This document shows positions 43,044-50,984 of a stretch of DNA of 64,000 bases, in pieces; the stretch's first letter is position 1; every line of letters begins with the position of its first letter. The stretch lies in NCBI RefSeq assembly GCF_030398385.1, contig NZ_JAOAOQ010000016.1, forward strand, positions 62,001 through 126,000, given 5' to 3'. Position numbers and translations under genes: made by a program. The DNA is from Aquibium sp. ELW1220. GTDB lineage: Bacteria > Pseudomonadota > Alphaproteobacteria > Rhizobiales > Rhizobiaceae. The notes beneath the pieces are model-generated. The model searched no databases. It had not been told where the DNA came from and saw only the letters and a program-made list of their open reading frames with translations.

Positions 43044-44066
43044 ATGGCCAATCCGATCGACGGCTTCACCGTGACCAAGGCCGACATCACCTATGTCGGC
43101 CACGACCTGCAGCGGCCGGAATGCATCCTGGCCGAGCGCGACGGCAGCCTCTGGGCCGCCGACGCGCGCTCGGGCGTCATGCACATAAGGCCGGACGGCA
43201 CGCAGGAGCTGATCGCGCAGAGCCACGCCGACGCGTTTGCGAGCGCGACCGACGAGGCGACGCGCTTCACGCAGGGCACGCTGCCGAACGGTCTGGCCTT
43301 CGCCCGGGACGGCTCGATCCTGATCTCCAATTTCGGCACCGACTGCCTGGAGCTGATGACGCGGACGGGCGAGACGACGGTGCTGATCGACAAGGTCGAC
43401 GGGAAGCCGATCGGCAAGGTCAACTTCGTGCTGCGCGACACCAAGGACCGGCTGTGGGTGACGGTGTCGACCCAAATCCGCAACTGGATGGAAGCGGCCA
43501 GCCGCCGCGTCGAGGACGGGTCGATCCTGCTCGTCGACGGCGACACGGTGCGCACGGTGGCCACCGGCATCGCCTTCACCAACGAGGTGCGGCTCGACGC
43601 GAAGGAAGAGTGGCTCTACGTGGTGGAGACCACCGGCCGAAAGATCACCCGCTTCAAGGTCGCCGACCACGGCTCCCTCTCGGACCGCCAAACCTTCGGC
43701 CCGGAGGACCACGGCGCCTTCATCGACGGCATCGCCTTCGACGCCTTCGGTAACCTCTGGGGCACCCATGTGATGACCGACCGCATCTTCGCCATCACGC
43801 CGGAGGGGGAGCTCAGGATCATCCTCGACGACGACAATCCCGAGGCGAGCCGGCGCCTCCTCGACGCCTTCGACCGTGGCGAGGCCACGCCCGAGCTGAT
43901 GCTCGCCGCCGGCGGCACGATCGCGCCCTGGTTCGCCAGCGTCACCTTCGGCGGTCCGGACCTGAAGACGGTCTACATCGGCTCGCTGCGCGGCACGAGG
44001 ATCCCGTGCTTCCGCAGCCCGGTGGCCGGCCTGCCGATGGTGCACTGGAACGACCCGCGGCCGTGA
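43044..44066 (+). CDS. SMP-30/gluconolactonase-like (LRE family) protein
   Basis: This 340-residue six-bladed beta-propeller is of the SMP-30/gluconolaconase/LRE group. Metal-site segments are recognisable: an early RPECILAERDGSLWAAD strand with a Glu ligand, LPNGLAFARDGS with an Asn, IAFTNEVRLDAKEEWLYVVE, and IDGIAFDAFGNLWGTH with an Asp. It would hydrolyse a lactone, the likely ring-opening partner of the FAH, cyclase and BKACE steps. It is the last gene of the TRAP-linked operon and is followed by a GC-rich hairpin. No signal peptide is seen, so it is probably cytoplasmic. Confidence 0.87.
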   Translation: MANPIDGFTVTKADITYVGHDLQRPECILAERDGSLWAADARSGVMHIRPDGTQELIAQSHADAFASATDEATRFTQGTLPNGLAFARDGSILISNFGTDCLELMTRTGETTVLIDKVDGKPIGKVNFVLRDTKDRLWVTVSTQIRNWMEAASRRVEDGSILLVDGDTVRTVATGIAFTNEVRLDAKEEWLYVVETTGRKITRFKVADHGSLSDRQTFGPEDHGAFIDGIAFDAFGNLWGTHVMTDRIFAITPEGELRIILDDDNPEASRRLLDAFDRGEATPELMLAAGGTIAPWFASVTFGGPDLKTVYIGSLRGTRIPCFRSPVAGLPMVHWNDPRP

Positions 44067-44086
44067 AGCGGGACCATTTCGCGAGC

Positions 44087-44112
44087 CGACGGCCCCGCGC
44101 CGCCGGCCGTCG
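44087..44112 (+). terminator. GC-rich hairpin after the TRAP-linked catabolic operon
   Basis: CGACGGCC (44087-44094) and GGCCGTCG (44105-44112) form a perfect 8-bp stem with a 10-nt loop, 20 bases after the SMP-30 stop. No U-tract follows, so a rho-independent terminator is only a possibility; it could mark a processing or rho-dependent end. Confidence 0.4.
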
Positions 44113-44259
44113 CTGCAAGCCCGGTGCTGTCGACGACGACAAGGCTGCAGCGTGTCTCCTGCGTTGCAGAAGCGACAGCTGAGCAACCAGAATGGAGATT
44201 GCAACCTGCTACAGATTTGCTACCTTCGATAGAGTTATCCGTGAAGGGGGAGCATCGTC

Positions 44260-44625
44260 TTGCGTGCAGGAGCATTCATACTGGCTGTTTTTCTGGCGGG
44301 CGCGGCAACTGTCTCGTCGCTCGCTGCCGCGCAGGCCGGTTCTCTTGCCGGCAGCGAGGGCGAGGTCAAGCGAAGGCACATCTTCGACAACCTCGAATAT
44401 GGCCCATGCAAGAACGGCTACCGACAATATGTCGCGGCGAGCGGGCATTCGGCCTACGCCTCCTCGCCGAGCGGCTTCGGCAACGAGGCCTATGTCTGCT
44501 CCTGGCGCGTGAACCTGGCCATCAAGGCAAAGGCAGAAGCCGCCGCGATGGCCGATTGCCAGGCCGGTCTGCGGAAGTACAAGGGCGACGTGTTCGGCCC
44601 GTGCGAGATCGTCGCATCCAAGTAG
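44260..44625 (+). CDS. Small secreted four-cysteine protein, tandem copy 1
   Basis: This 121-residue protein of unknown function begins with TTG at 44260, with AAGGGGGAG eight bases upstream. A signal peptide (residues 1-26) is followed by a mature domain of about 95 residues with four cysteines at 50, 80, 100 and 115, which could form two disulfides. It aligns without gaps to the protein at 44888-45253 at about 65 of 121 positions; shared blocks are AGSLAGS, YxAASGHSAYxS and CSWRxN. There is a faint resemblance to DUF4189 in the C-terminal third, not enough to assign it. It is not part of the upstream operon. Confidence 0.75.
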   Translation: MRAGAFILAVFLAGAATVSSLAAAQAGSLAGSEGEVKRRHIFDNLEYGPCKNGYRQYVAASGHSAYASSPSGFGNEAYVCSWRVNLAIKAKAEAAAMADCQAGLRKYKGDVFGPCEIVASK

Positions 44626-44784
44626 CGCCGGCCATTGCCGGCGAAACCGACAAGCGTCAGATGGCGCAGTGACAGGCGCCGTCGCCGAGCGCCCGGTCGT
44701 GGCCACCGCGGCTATCGGCTGGCCAGGCCGGCGAGCCTCTCCCGGCTATGGCAGGTCCGGGCACGTGACGCCCATGTTCGTGAA

Positions 44785-44808
44785 GGTTGAGGTTGAGGTT
44801 GAGGTTGA
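44785..44808 (+). repeat. Hexanucleotide tandem repeat, GGTTGA x4
   Basis: Four perfect copies of GGTTGA run from 44785 to 44808, between the two tandem small genes and about 80 bases upstream of the second start. In the frame that extends copy 2 upstream they would encode Val-Glu repeats. They lie upstream of the likely promoter region, so slipped-strand variation could alter spacing only if they belong to the promoter. Confidence 0.8.
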
Positions 44809-44887
44809 GGACGGATCCGAATCCGGATTGAATGCTGCAACCTCTTTGCTACGCTGGATAGCGGGGCTTGGCAGGGGAAAATCCAGG

Positions 44888-45253
44888 ATGCGCTCGGGAC
44901 GTACGATACCGATGATCTTTGCGGCGGGCGTCGTGCTCGCCTCGTCGCTCTGCACGGCCCATGCCGGCTCGCTCGCGGGAAGCAAGGGCGACGTGCGGCG
45001 GGAGCCGCGGTTCGGAACCATGGTCCACGGCCCCTGCGCCGGCGGATACGACCGCTACATCGCGGCATCCGGCCATTCCGCCTATGTCAGCACGCCCGAC
45101 GGATACGGCAACGAGAACTTCATCTGTTCCTGGCGGCTGAACTTCCCGTCGAAGGCCGCAGCGGAGGAGATGGCCTTGAAGGACTGCCTGGCCGGCCGCA
45201 AGAAGTACAAGTTCCCGATCTTCGGGCGCTGCCAAGTCCTGGCGTCCAAATAG
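44888..45253 (+). CDS. Small secreted four-cysteine protein, tandem copy 2
   Basis: This 121-residue paralogue of the preceding protein has cysteines at exactly the same positions (50, 80, 100, 115; plus Cys22 in the signal peptide). The signal peptide ends near TAHA (residue 26). The ATG at 44888 was chosen because it gives the same length and signal peptide as copy 1; the open frame to 44669 adds a non-homologous Val-Glu-rich segment. A short upstream block, GCAACCT...TTTGCTAC...GATAG, is shared by both genes (44201-44232 and 44837-44861), so the duplication includes the promoter region. Function is unknown; periplasmic or extracellular location is inferred. Confidence 0.75.
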   Translation: MRSGRTIPMIFAAGVVLASSLCTAHAGSLAGSKGDVRREPRFGTMVHGPCAGGYDRYIAASGHSAYVSTPDGYGNENFICSWRLNFPSKAAAEEMALKDCLAGRKKYKFPIFGRCQVLASK

Positions 45254-45278
45254 GGCCGCGGCGGCGGCCGGCGCGCCG

Positions 45279-45665
45279 CTACTCCTCCAGCACGATCTCC
45301 TCGGTCTCGCCGCCCTCGCAGACGTAGCAGCAATCCTCGCAGGTCTCTGCATTGTTCGGGCCGACGCCCCAGTAGGTGTCCTCGTCGCCGTCGATCCAGG
45401 CGCCGTAGCAGATCTGCTCGCCTTCCTCGCAGGCCAGCGACATTTCGCGCGCCTCGCCGTCATCGAGATAGAAATCCTTGCCCTTGCCCGGCCAGACATA
45501 GTTCCGGTCCTGGCTGTAGAGCTCGACGCGCACGGCGTTGGGATGGTTGTTGCGGATGACGAAGGTGACGTCGGCGGCCATCGCCGGGCCGGGCGACGGC
45601 AGCAGGCAGACGGCGCAGAAGGACAGGAGCGACGCGACGGTGCGGCGCGCGGACATGCGAGACAT
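45279..45665 (-). CDS. Secreted Cys-rich acidic protein of unknown function
   Basis: This 128-residue protein has a signal peptide (residues 1-30, ending AMAAD). A mature domain of about 98 residues follows, with a beta-rich first half (VTFVIRNNHPNAVRVELYS) and an acidic, Cys-rich C-terminal half containing QICYGAWIDGDEDTYWG and the cluster ETCEDCCYVC. Six cysteines in the mature part suggest three disulfides or a metal site. No domain name can be given with confidence. It converges on the second tandem small secreted gene at 25 bp, on the other strand. Clustering with two other small secreted Cys proteins is notable. Confidence 0.65.
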   Translation of the reverse strand: MSRMSARRTVASLLSFCAVCLLPSPGPAMAADVTFVIRNNHPNAVRVELYSQDRNYVWPGKGKDFYLDDGEAREMSLACEEGEQICYGAWIDGDEDTYWGVGPNNAETCEDCCYVCEGGETEEIVLEE

Positions 45666-45849
45666 CGGAAGAACCCCCTCAGGAAAGCGGCCGGGCAGCC
45701 GCGCCCGATCCTTCGCATGACCGCGCGGGAACGGAAAGGCAGAGGCCCGGGATTATTTGTCTGGTCCCGGCGCGGCAGCGCGGACATGCCGATGACGCCG
45801 GCCGGACATCGGGATCGGACAGCGGCTCAGCCGGCAGGCTCGTCCCTGG

Positions 45850-46917
45850 TCAGCGGGAAAGGAGGGCTTTCAGCCGCAGCTTCAGGCCGAGGCGGAAGGA
45901 CAGCCGACGAGCGGCATGGTTCCAGCGCCATTGGTCGAGCCGGGCGAGGGACCGCCTGGCGGCCGGCGCGCCGCGCGGCGAGGCCGGAGCCTGGAACAGG
46001 GCGGCGACGAGGTCGGGACTGCCCGCGGCGAACAGTTTCGGCAGGGTGGCGGGTTGCTGGCGCAGCATGTCGGCGAGCACCGAGAAGCCCGAAAAGCCGG
46101 CGCGCCTGCCGCTCTGCCGCTCGACCGCGGTAAAGACGAAGGTGCGGCTGCGCGCGATGGCGACGAGGTCGCAGAAGAGGTCGACCGCAGCCCTCCGCGG
46201 ATCGGACAGGGCGCTCCAGTGCAGGCCCTCCCCCGCCGTGTCGGGAATGTCGGCGACGCTCAGGATCGTGCTGTCGGCGAAGACCTCGCGCGCGCACCGC
46301 TTCACCGCCACCGAGTCCGAGCAGACGAGCAGGTGCCGGCCTGCGAAGAGCCCGCGGCAGCGTCGAAACAGCCGCACGTAGTCGGTGGACAGGTCGGTGT
46401 GGCGGACATGGATGGCGTCGTAGTCGCCGCCGAGCGGCAGCAGCCGCGCCGCAACCGCATCGGCGATCCACGGGGCGAGCGCCACGCGCTCGAGAAAGCC
46501 GAAACCGCGCTTTCCGCCGCCGGGCTGCTCGTGCACCAGCAGGGTCTCGGAATGATCGCGGTCGAAATCGAAGACGATGCGCTGCCGCGACTCCGGTTCG
46601 ACGGTGTTGTCGAGTTCGGTATCCCAGACGGACTGATAGGTGGAGATGCGACCGGCGAGCGCAGATGGCCGTACCGACGCGCATCGGTCGAGTTCCGCCG
46701 CCAGTTGCGCGCTCCATCCCAGGACGGGCGGGCCGAAATCGTCCCGCGGCACGAAGACCTCCTCGAAGGGCAACCGCAGCCCGCAGCGCGACGTGTCGAC
46801 GATCAGCGTGCGGCCGAAGCGGACGGCATGAAGCCGGCACAATTCCATCTGCACCAGTGAGTCGTTCAGTCCGCCATTGGGGCGGCAGAGCAGATATCGC
46901 ACGCCGTCTTCGATCAC
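45850..46917 (-). CDS. Hypothetical protein, possible O-fucosyltransferase-fold glycosyltransferase
   Basis: This 355-residue cytoplasmic-looking protein begins YLLCRPNGGLNDSLVQMELC, the opening of a nucleotide-sugar binding Rossmann domain. A central YDAIHVRHTDLSTDY resembles the HxRxxD-type donor-site motif of GT23/O-fucosyltransferases such as NodZ. The later LLVCSDS and SRTFVFTAVERQSG with GFSGFSVLADML fits the C-terminal half of that fold. The resemblance is by eye only. It is monocistronic on the minus strand with no polysaccharide genes next to it. If correct it would fucosylate or otherwise glycosylate a glycan; other GT-B families are possible. Confidence 0.45.
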   Translation of the reverse strand: MIEDGVRYLLCRPNGGLNDSLVQMELCRLHAVRFGRTLIVDTSRCGLRLPFEEVFVPRDDFGPPVLGWSAQLAAELDRCASVRPSALAGRISTYQSVWDTELDNTVEPESRQRIVFDFDRDHSETLLVHEQPGGGKRGFGFLERVALAPWIADAVAARLLPLGGDYDAIHVRHTDLSTDYVRLFRRCRGLFAGRHLLVCSDSVAVKRCAREVFADSTILSVADIPDTAGEGLHWSALSDPRRAAVDLFCDLVAIARSRTFVFTAVERQSGRRAGFSGFSVLADMLRQQPATLPKLFAAGSPDLVAALFQAPASPRGAPAARRSLARLDQWRWNHAARRLSFRLGLKLRLKALLSR

Positions 46918-47049
46918 CGCGGCCCCCTTTCCGATCGTCCCGCGGCGGCTAGCATGGATCGGGGGACGGCGGATAGGCCGCCCGCGACGTCGGACGATTC
47001 CGCCGCCGCAACATGCGTCCGCCCACGACGCACGTCCTTCGGAAGGCGT

Positions 47050-47658
47050 TCAGTTCCAGCCCATGAGGATTTCCTCGGTTCCGGCGATTTCGACCTGCTC
47101 GCTGAACCGGGACGCATAGAGCGTCATCACCGCGTCGTGCGTCCTGTCTGCAGAGCCGCAGACCGCATCCGCGGCGATGACCACGCGGTAACCACGATCG
47201 ATGGCGCCGAGCACGGTTGCAAGCACGCAGACATCCGTCTCCCCGCCCGACACGACGAGCGTGTCGATCTCGCCGGAGGCGAGCAAGGCGTCCAGCCGCC
47301 CTTCCGTCCAGGGCGAGTAGACCCGCTTGTCGAGCACCATCGCCGGTGGAACCAGGCGCGCCAGCACCGGCACGAGGTCGACGAGTTCGGGCTTGATGTG
47401 TCGAAGCGTCAGGGATTCCCACTTGCGATAATATCGCTTCCAGGTTCCGGGGGGCGTCTCCGGATCGGCGGCAGGCACGAACCGTGTGAAGACGGTGCGC
47501 CGCGCATGCCGCGCCGACAGGTGTTCGACCGCCGGGAGGACGCGTTCCATCCACGGGTTTCCCCATGGCGCGCCAGGCATGAAGAGGGCCTGCATGTCGA
47601 TGCAGACGTGCAGGCAGTTCGGTCCAAGGGACCCGTGAACGAGACCGGAAGGAGCCAT
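47050..47658 (-). CDS. Isochorismatase-family cysteine hydrolase
   Basis: This 202-residue protein has the isochorismatase-like alpha/beta fold with the catalytic triad intact: Asp21 (CIDMQALF), Lys111 (LDKRVYSPW) and Cys144 (GETDVCVLATV). The family includes nicotinamidases, N-carbamoylsarcosine amidases and isochorismatases. The segment WGNPWMERVLPAVEHL resembles the cysteine-hydrolase branch. It stands on its own, 158 bp from the DUF892 gene. The substrate is unknown; a cytoplasmic amide hydrolase is the safest description. Confidence 0.88.
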   Translation of the reverse strand: MAPSGLVHGSLGPNCLHVCIDMQALFMPGAPWGNPWMERVLPAVEHLSARHARRTVFTRFVPAADPETPPGTWKRYYRKWESLTLRHIKPELVDLVPVLARLVPPAMVLDKRVYSPWTEGRLDALLASGEIDTLVVSGGETDVCVLATVLGAIDRGYRVVIAADAVCGSADRTHDAVMTLYASRFSEQVEIAGTEEILMGWN

Positions 47659-47816
47659 GGCGCCTCGTGCAGCGTGGTGTCGGGCCGGCGGTCAGCCGGC
47701 AGGGTCAGCGAGCCGGCTTTGAAAAAACGGTTTCGGCGGCACCGAGGCGACGGGAGGAAGCAGCCCTCCCGTCGCCGGCCGGAAGGCCCGAAGGCCTTCG
47801 CTGGTGTCGTCCTGCG

Positions 47817-48323
47817 TCAGGCGGCCTTCTTTGCCTTCGCCCGCTCGTTGGCCGAGGAATCCGCGAGCTTGGTCAGGTCGCCATCGGTCTTCGATTCCTC
47901 CTGCAGCGTCTGGTCGAGCAGGTCGGCGGCGTCCTTCATGCCGAGTTCCGTCGCCCAGCGCTTCAGCGTGCCGTAGCGGGTGATCTCGTAGTGCTCGACG
48001 GCCTGCGCCGACGAGATCAGGCCGGCGTCGAGGGCTGCCGTGCCCTTGAACTCGTCCATGATCTCCTCGCCCTCGGAGATGATGCCCTCGATGGCGTCGC
48101 AGGTCTTGCCCTGAGCGCGCTTGCCGATGATCTCGAACACCTGCTGCAGGCGCTCGATCTGGCCCTGCGTCTCCTGGTGATGCTTGTCGAAGGCGGCCTT
48201 CAGTTCGTCGGACTGCGCGGCGCGCTTCATCTTCGGCAGCGCCTTCAGGATCTTGCGTTCGGCGTAGTAGATATCCTTGAGCGTATCGTGGAAGAGGTCT
48301 TCCAGCGTCTTTTCCTTCGCCAT
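47817..48323 (-). CDS. DUF892 ferritin-like protein (YciE/YciF family)
   Basis: This 168-residue four-helix protein of the YciE/YciF family opens with TLEDLFHDTLKDIYYAERKIL and has the diiron-type ligands visible as Glu in YAERKI, ExxxH in HQETQGQIERL and HYEITRYGTL. Such proteins are stress-induced (osmotic, general stress) and may bind iron. The ATG at 48323 is chosen because AAGGGA lies seven bases ahead; an ATG two codons upstream (48329) has poor spacing. A Lys-rich tail (NERAKAKKAA) ends the protein. The upstream gap carries a repeat element. Confidence 0.92.
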   Translation of the reverse strand: MAKEKTLEDLFHDTLKDIYYAERKILKALPKMKRAAQSDELKAAFDKHHQETQGQIERLQQVFEIIGKRAQGKTCDAIEGIISEGEEIMDEFKGTAALDAGLISSAQAVEHYEITRYGTLKRWATELGMKDAADLLDQTLQEESKTDGDLTKLADSSANERAKAKKAA

Positions 48324-48506
48324 TTTCATGTCCCTTTCGCGGAATGATGGGTTGGGGATCACACGTGCGTGACCGACCGAGCATCAAACGACGAACTGTC
48401 GATGCTGTTCCGGCGCAAGGGCGCGATCTTTGCGAAACCGGGGGGCTTGGGCGTGACCGGAAGCGCCGGACGACGCTGGCTACGGCCGGTCACCCGGCCC
48501 ACCACC

Positions 48507-48670
48507 CGCGTCATTCCGGACCCGAGGCCGGGCGCAGCGGAGGCGTCCGGATCCGGAATCCAGTCCGTGACGGGGGAGGAGTTGGCCAGGCGCGCAATCG
48601 TCGACGGCACGGAATGGAGCCCGGGCAGGCTCCGCCGCGCTCCGCGCGGTTCGCCTTCCGGAATGACGCG
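48507..48670. repeat. Dispersed intergenic repeat with 14-bp terminal inverted repeats in a 432-bp gap
   Basis: CGCGTCATTCCGGA (48507-48520) and TCCGGAATGACGCG (48657-48670) are exact 14-bp inverted repeats around a GC-rich region. CGTCATTCCGG...CCGGAATGACG ends are typical of dispersed intergenic repeats in rhizobial genomes. Apart from this I see no supportable gene in 48324-48755, between the DUF892 gene and the chemoreceptor gene. Confidence 0.65.
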
Positions 48671-48755
48671 ATGGAGTATTGCCGGCGGTGATCGGCCGTC
48701 GCTGCCATCGAAGCGGAACGGGACGCTGCGTGCGCCCGCCGCCGCCTCTGCGGCG

Positions 48756-50375
48756 TCACGCCGCGCGGGCGGGGCGCCAGGCGGTTTCGCGGCCGGCGGA
48801 GGTGCGGAAGCGGGCGATCATCCGCGCCAGTTCCTCGGTCTCGATCGACAGCTTCTGCGCCGCGGCGGTGGTTTCCTCGACCATGGCGGCGTTCTGCTGG
48901 GTGACGCGGTCCATCTGCTCGGCGGCGGCGGAGACTTCTCCGAGGCTGCCGGCCTGCTCGCGCGCGCCGTCGGCGATGTGGGCGACGAGGTCGCTCATGG
49001 ACGCGACCTGCTCCATGATCTTGGCGAGCGACTGCCCCGAAGCGGCGACCAGCTCGACGCCGGTCCTGACCTGCTCGCCGGAGGTCGAGATCAGCGCCTT
49101 GATCTCCCGCGCCGCTTCAGCCGAGCGCTGCGCCAGCCCCCGAACCTCCTGGGCCACCACCGCGAAGCCTCTGCCCGCTTCGCCGGCGCGGGCGGCCTCG
49201 ACTCCGGCGTTGAGAGCCAGAAGATTGGTCTGGAAGGCAATCTCGTCGATGACGCCGACGATCTTCGACACTTCGGCCGAGGAGGTCCTGATCACGCTCA
49301 TCGCTTCGACGGCGCTCCGGACGACGGCGCTGCCGCTGTCGGCGTCCGTGCGCGCCGCACCGGCGAGCTGCTGCGCACGACCGGCCGCGGCGGCCGTCTC
49401 GTTCACGCCGCCCGTCACGGCTCCGAGCGCGGCAACCGTCTGCTCGAGGCTCGCCGCCTGCTGTTCGGTGCGCATCGACAGGTCGCCGGAAGCGGACGCG
49501 ATCTCGGCCAGTCCGCCGCGGATCGTCGCGACGACGGAAAAAGCCGATCCGATCGTGCGCATCAACTGGTCGATGGTGTCGTTGAACTTGAGCCGGATCG
49601 CCTCGTAGGCGGCAGGCGCGGGCTCCTGCAGCCGCACCGTCAGATCGCCCCCGGCGATCCTGTCGAAGCCGCGTTCCATGTCGGCGACGAAGCGTTGCAG
49701 ATCGGCCGCCTGCGCCTGCTCCTGGCGCATCTGCTGCTCGCGATCCGCCTGCTGGCGTTCGCGCAGGGCAAGGGTTTCCCGGCCGGCGGAATCGGCCCGG
49801 CGCTGCTCCTCGCGCATCGCCTCGCCGGCATGCGCGATGCTGTCGAACATGCCGGTGACACGCCACGTCACCCACAGCAGCGCCGCCGCCTCGACGACGA
49901 GGATCACGGCATGAACCAGAAAGCGCAGCATGTCGGTTCCTCCCGGATAGATGGCTGCCGGGAAGGCGAAGTTCAGCACGAGATGATGCACGGCCGTCGT
50001 CAGCGTGGCGGCGACGATGGCGCGCCAGTCGAACGTCGCGCCGATCAAGGCGAGGCCCGCGAAGTAGGCCATGTGCATGTCGACCTGCAGATGGCTGCCA
50101 CTCAGGGCGGCAACCAGGAAGGAGACGTTGGCGGCCACCGCAACGCCGCAGAGCGCGCTCGCGGCCGCCTCGAGCGCGGGCCGCTGCGCCAGCACCGTCG
50201 CCAGCACCGCGAGGGCGAGGGATGCCGCCATCATTCCGGCATTGAACGTCTGGTTGAGGTATTGCGTCAGGCCGAGGAGCGGCAGCGCGCCGAACTGCCC
50301 GACGGCGATGGCGTGCACCATGCGGCGCCGGTGCAGGCCGAGATCCTGAAGAGCGTTGCCGGTCGTGGATTTCAT
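48756..50375 (-). CDS. Methyl-accepting chemotaxis protein with multi-helix membrane domain
   Basis: This 539-residue chemoreceptor lacks the usual two-helix periplasmic ligand domain. Instead residues 20-170 form about six hydrophobic helices, followed by a coiled-coil stretch rich in Gln and Arg (170-215), a HAMP-like region, and the signalling domain with the conserved tip [29 protein letters not shown] (outlined here by NLLALNAG and GRGFAVVA). No CheR/CheB-binding pentapeptide of the NWETF type is at the C-terminus. Likely sensing is within the membrane (redox, energy or lipophilic signal). GGAGAAGG precedes the ATG. A small membrane protein gene ends 5 bp upstream. Confidence 0.92.
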   Translation of the reverse strand: MKSTTGNALQDLGLHRRRMVHAIAVGQFGALPLLGLTQYLNQTFNAGMMAASLALAVLATVLAQRPALEAAASALCGVAVAANVSFLVAALSGSHLQVDMHMAYFAGLALIGATFDWRAIVAATLTTAVHHLVLNFAFPAAIYPGGTDMLRFLVHAVILVVEAAALLWVTWRVTGMFDSIAHAGEAMREEQRRADSAGRETLALRERQQADREQQMRQEQAQAADLQRFVADMERGFDRIAGGDLTVRLQEPAPAAYEAIRLKFNDTIDQLMRTIGSAFSVVATIRGGLAEIASASGDLSMRTEQQAASLEQTVAALGAVTGGVNETAAAAGRAQQLAGAARTDADSGSAVVRSAVEAMSVIRTSSAEVSKIVGVIDEIAFQTNLLALNAGVEAARAGEAGRGFAVVAQEVRGLAQRSAEAAREIKALISTSGEQVRTGVELVAASGQSLAKIMEQVASMSDLVAHIADGAREQAGSLGEVSAAAEQMDRVTQQNAAMVEETTAAAQKLSIETEELARMIARFRTSAGRETAWRPARAA

Positions 50376-50379
50376 CTGC

Positions 50380-50727
50380 TTACCCTTCTCCTTGCCCTGA
50401 CGGCGCACAGCCGACGGCCGCTGCGTCCACCAGGAAGATCGCACCGGCCGCCCGCAGCCTGTCGGCGACGCCCGGATCGGTGAAGCCGACGACCATGACG
50501 AACGACGCCCGTCCCGCGTCGAGCAGAGGCCCCGCGCCCGCCGCCGCCTCGAAGACGCGCGCCGCCGTCCACCAGGGCGGAAAGACGGCCGCGATCGTAC
50601 CCGAGCGGCCGAAGGCCGGCGACGGAACCGCGGCCACGAGGCTTGCGACCAGAGCGGCGGGAACGAGCCCGAACACGGCCATGGCGGAGATCGTCGTCGC
50701 TCGTCGGTTCGCGCCCGGTTCCTGCAT
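50380..50727 (-). CDS. Small membrane protein upstream of the chemoreceptor gene
   Basis: This 115-residue protein of unknown function has one or two hydrophobic helices ([19 protein letters not shown] in outline), then [33 protein letters not shown] and a GCAPSG tail. The start at 50727 is chosen because upstream residues are Pro/Arg-rich and not conserved in character. Its stop is 5 bp from the chemoreceptor start, so the two are co-transcribed. I have the impression that similar small proteins recur in rhizobia, but I cannot name a family. It may modulate the receptor. Confidence 0.6.
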   Translation of the reverse strand: MQEPGANRRATTISAMAVFGLVPAALVASLVAAVPSPAFGRSGTIAAVFPPWWTAARVFEAAAGAGPLLDAGRASFVMVVGFTDPGVADRLRAAGAIFLVDAAAVGCAPSGQGEG

Positions 50728-50961
50728 GGGAGCAATATTAGGCAGTTCTGGTAAACGAAGCGTTCTGCAAATGAGCATGTCCGGGATCTGGCCGGCAGAA
50801 CCGGCACAGTCCTGCCCGAAGCGCCGCCTCTCCCCCGCAGATGGCCGACATGGTCCACCCCAGAGATAGCGCGCCCCCGCGACCGGTGCGGCCGGGCCAT
50901 CCGGTGGCAAGGTCGTCGCATGTTTCCACTTGCAAGCCGCCCTGCATTCTGCTCAGTTGAC

Positions 50962-50982
50962 TGGACAACACGGCATGGACAA
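50962..50982 (+). promoter_or_regulatory. Direct repeat TGGACAA x2 before the GntR gene
   Basis: TGGACAA occurs at 50962-50968 and 50976-50982, start-to-start spacing 14 bp, directly before the GntR ATG (50985). A TTGACT -35-like hexamer (50957-50962) overlaps the first copy. They are weak candidates for regulator contact sites. The 257-bp divergent gap 50728-50984 must also hold the promoter of the chemoreceptor operon. Confidence 0.35.
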
Positions 50983-50984
50983 GC

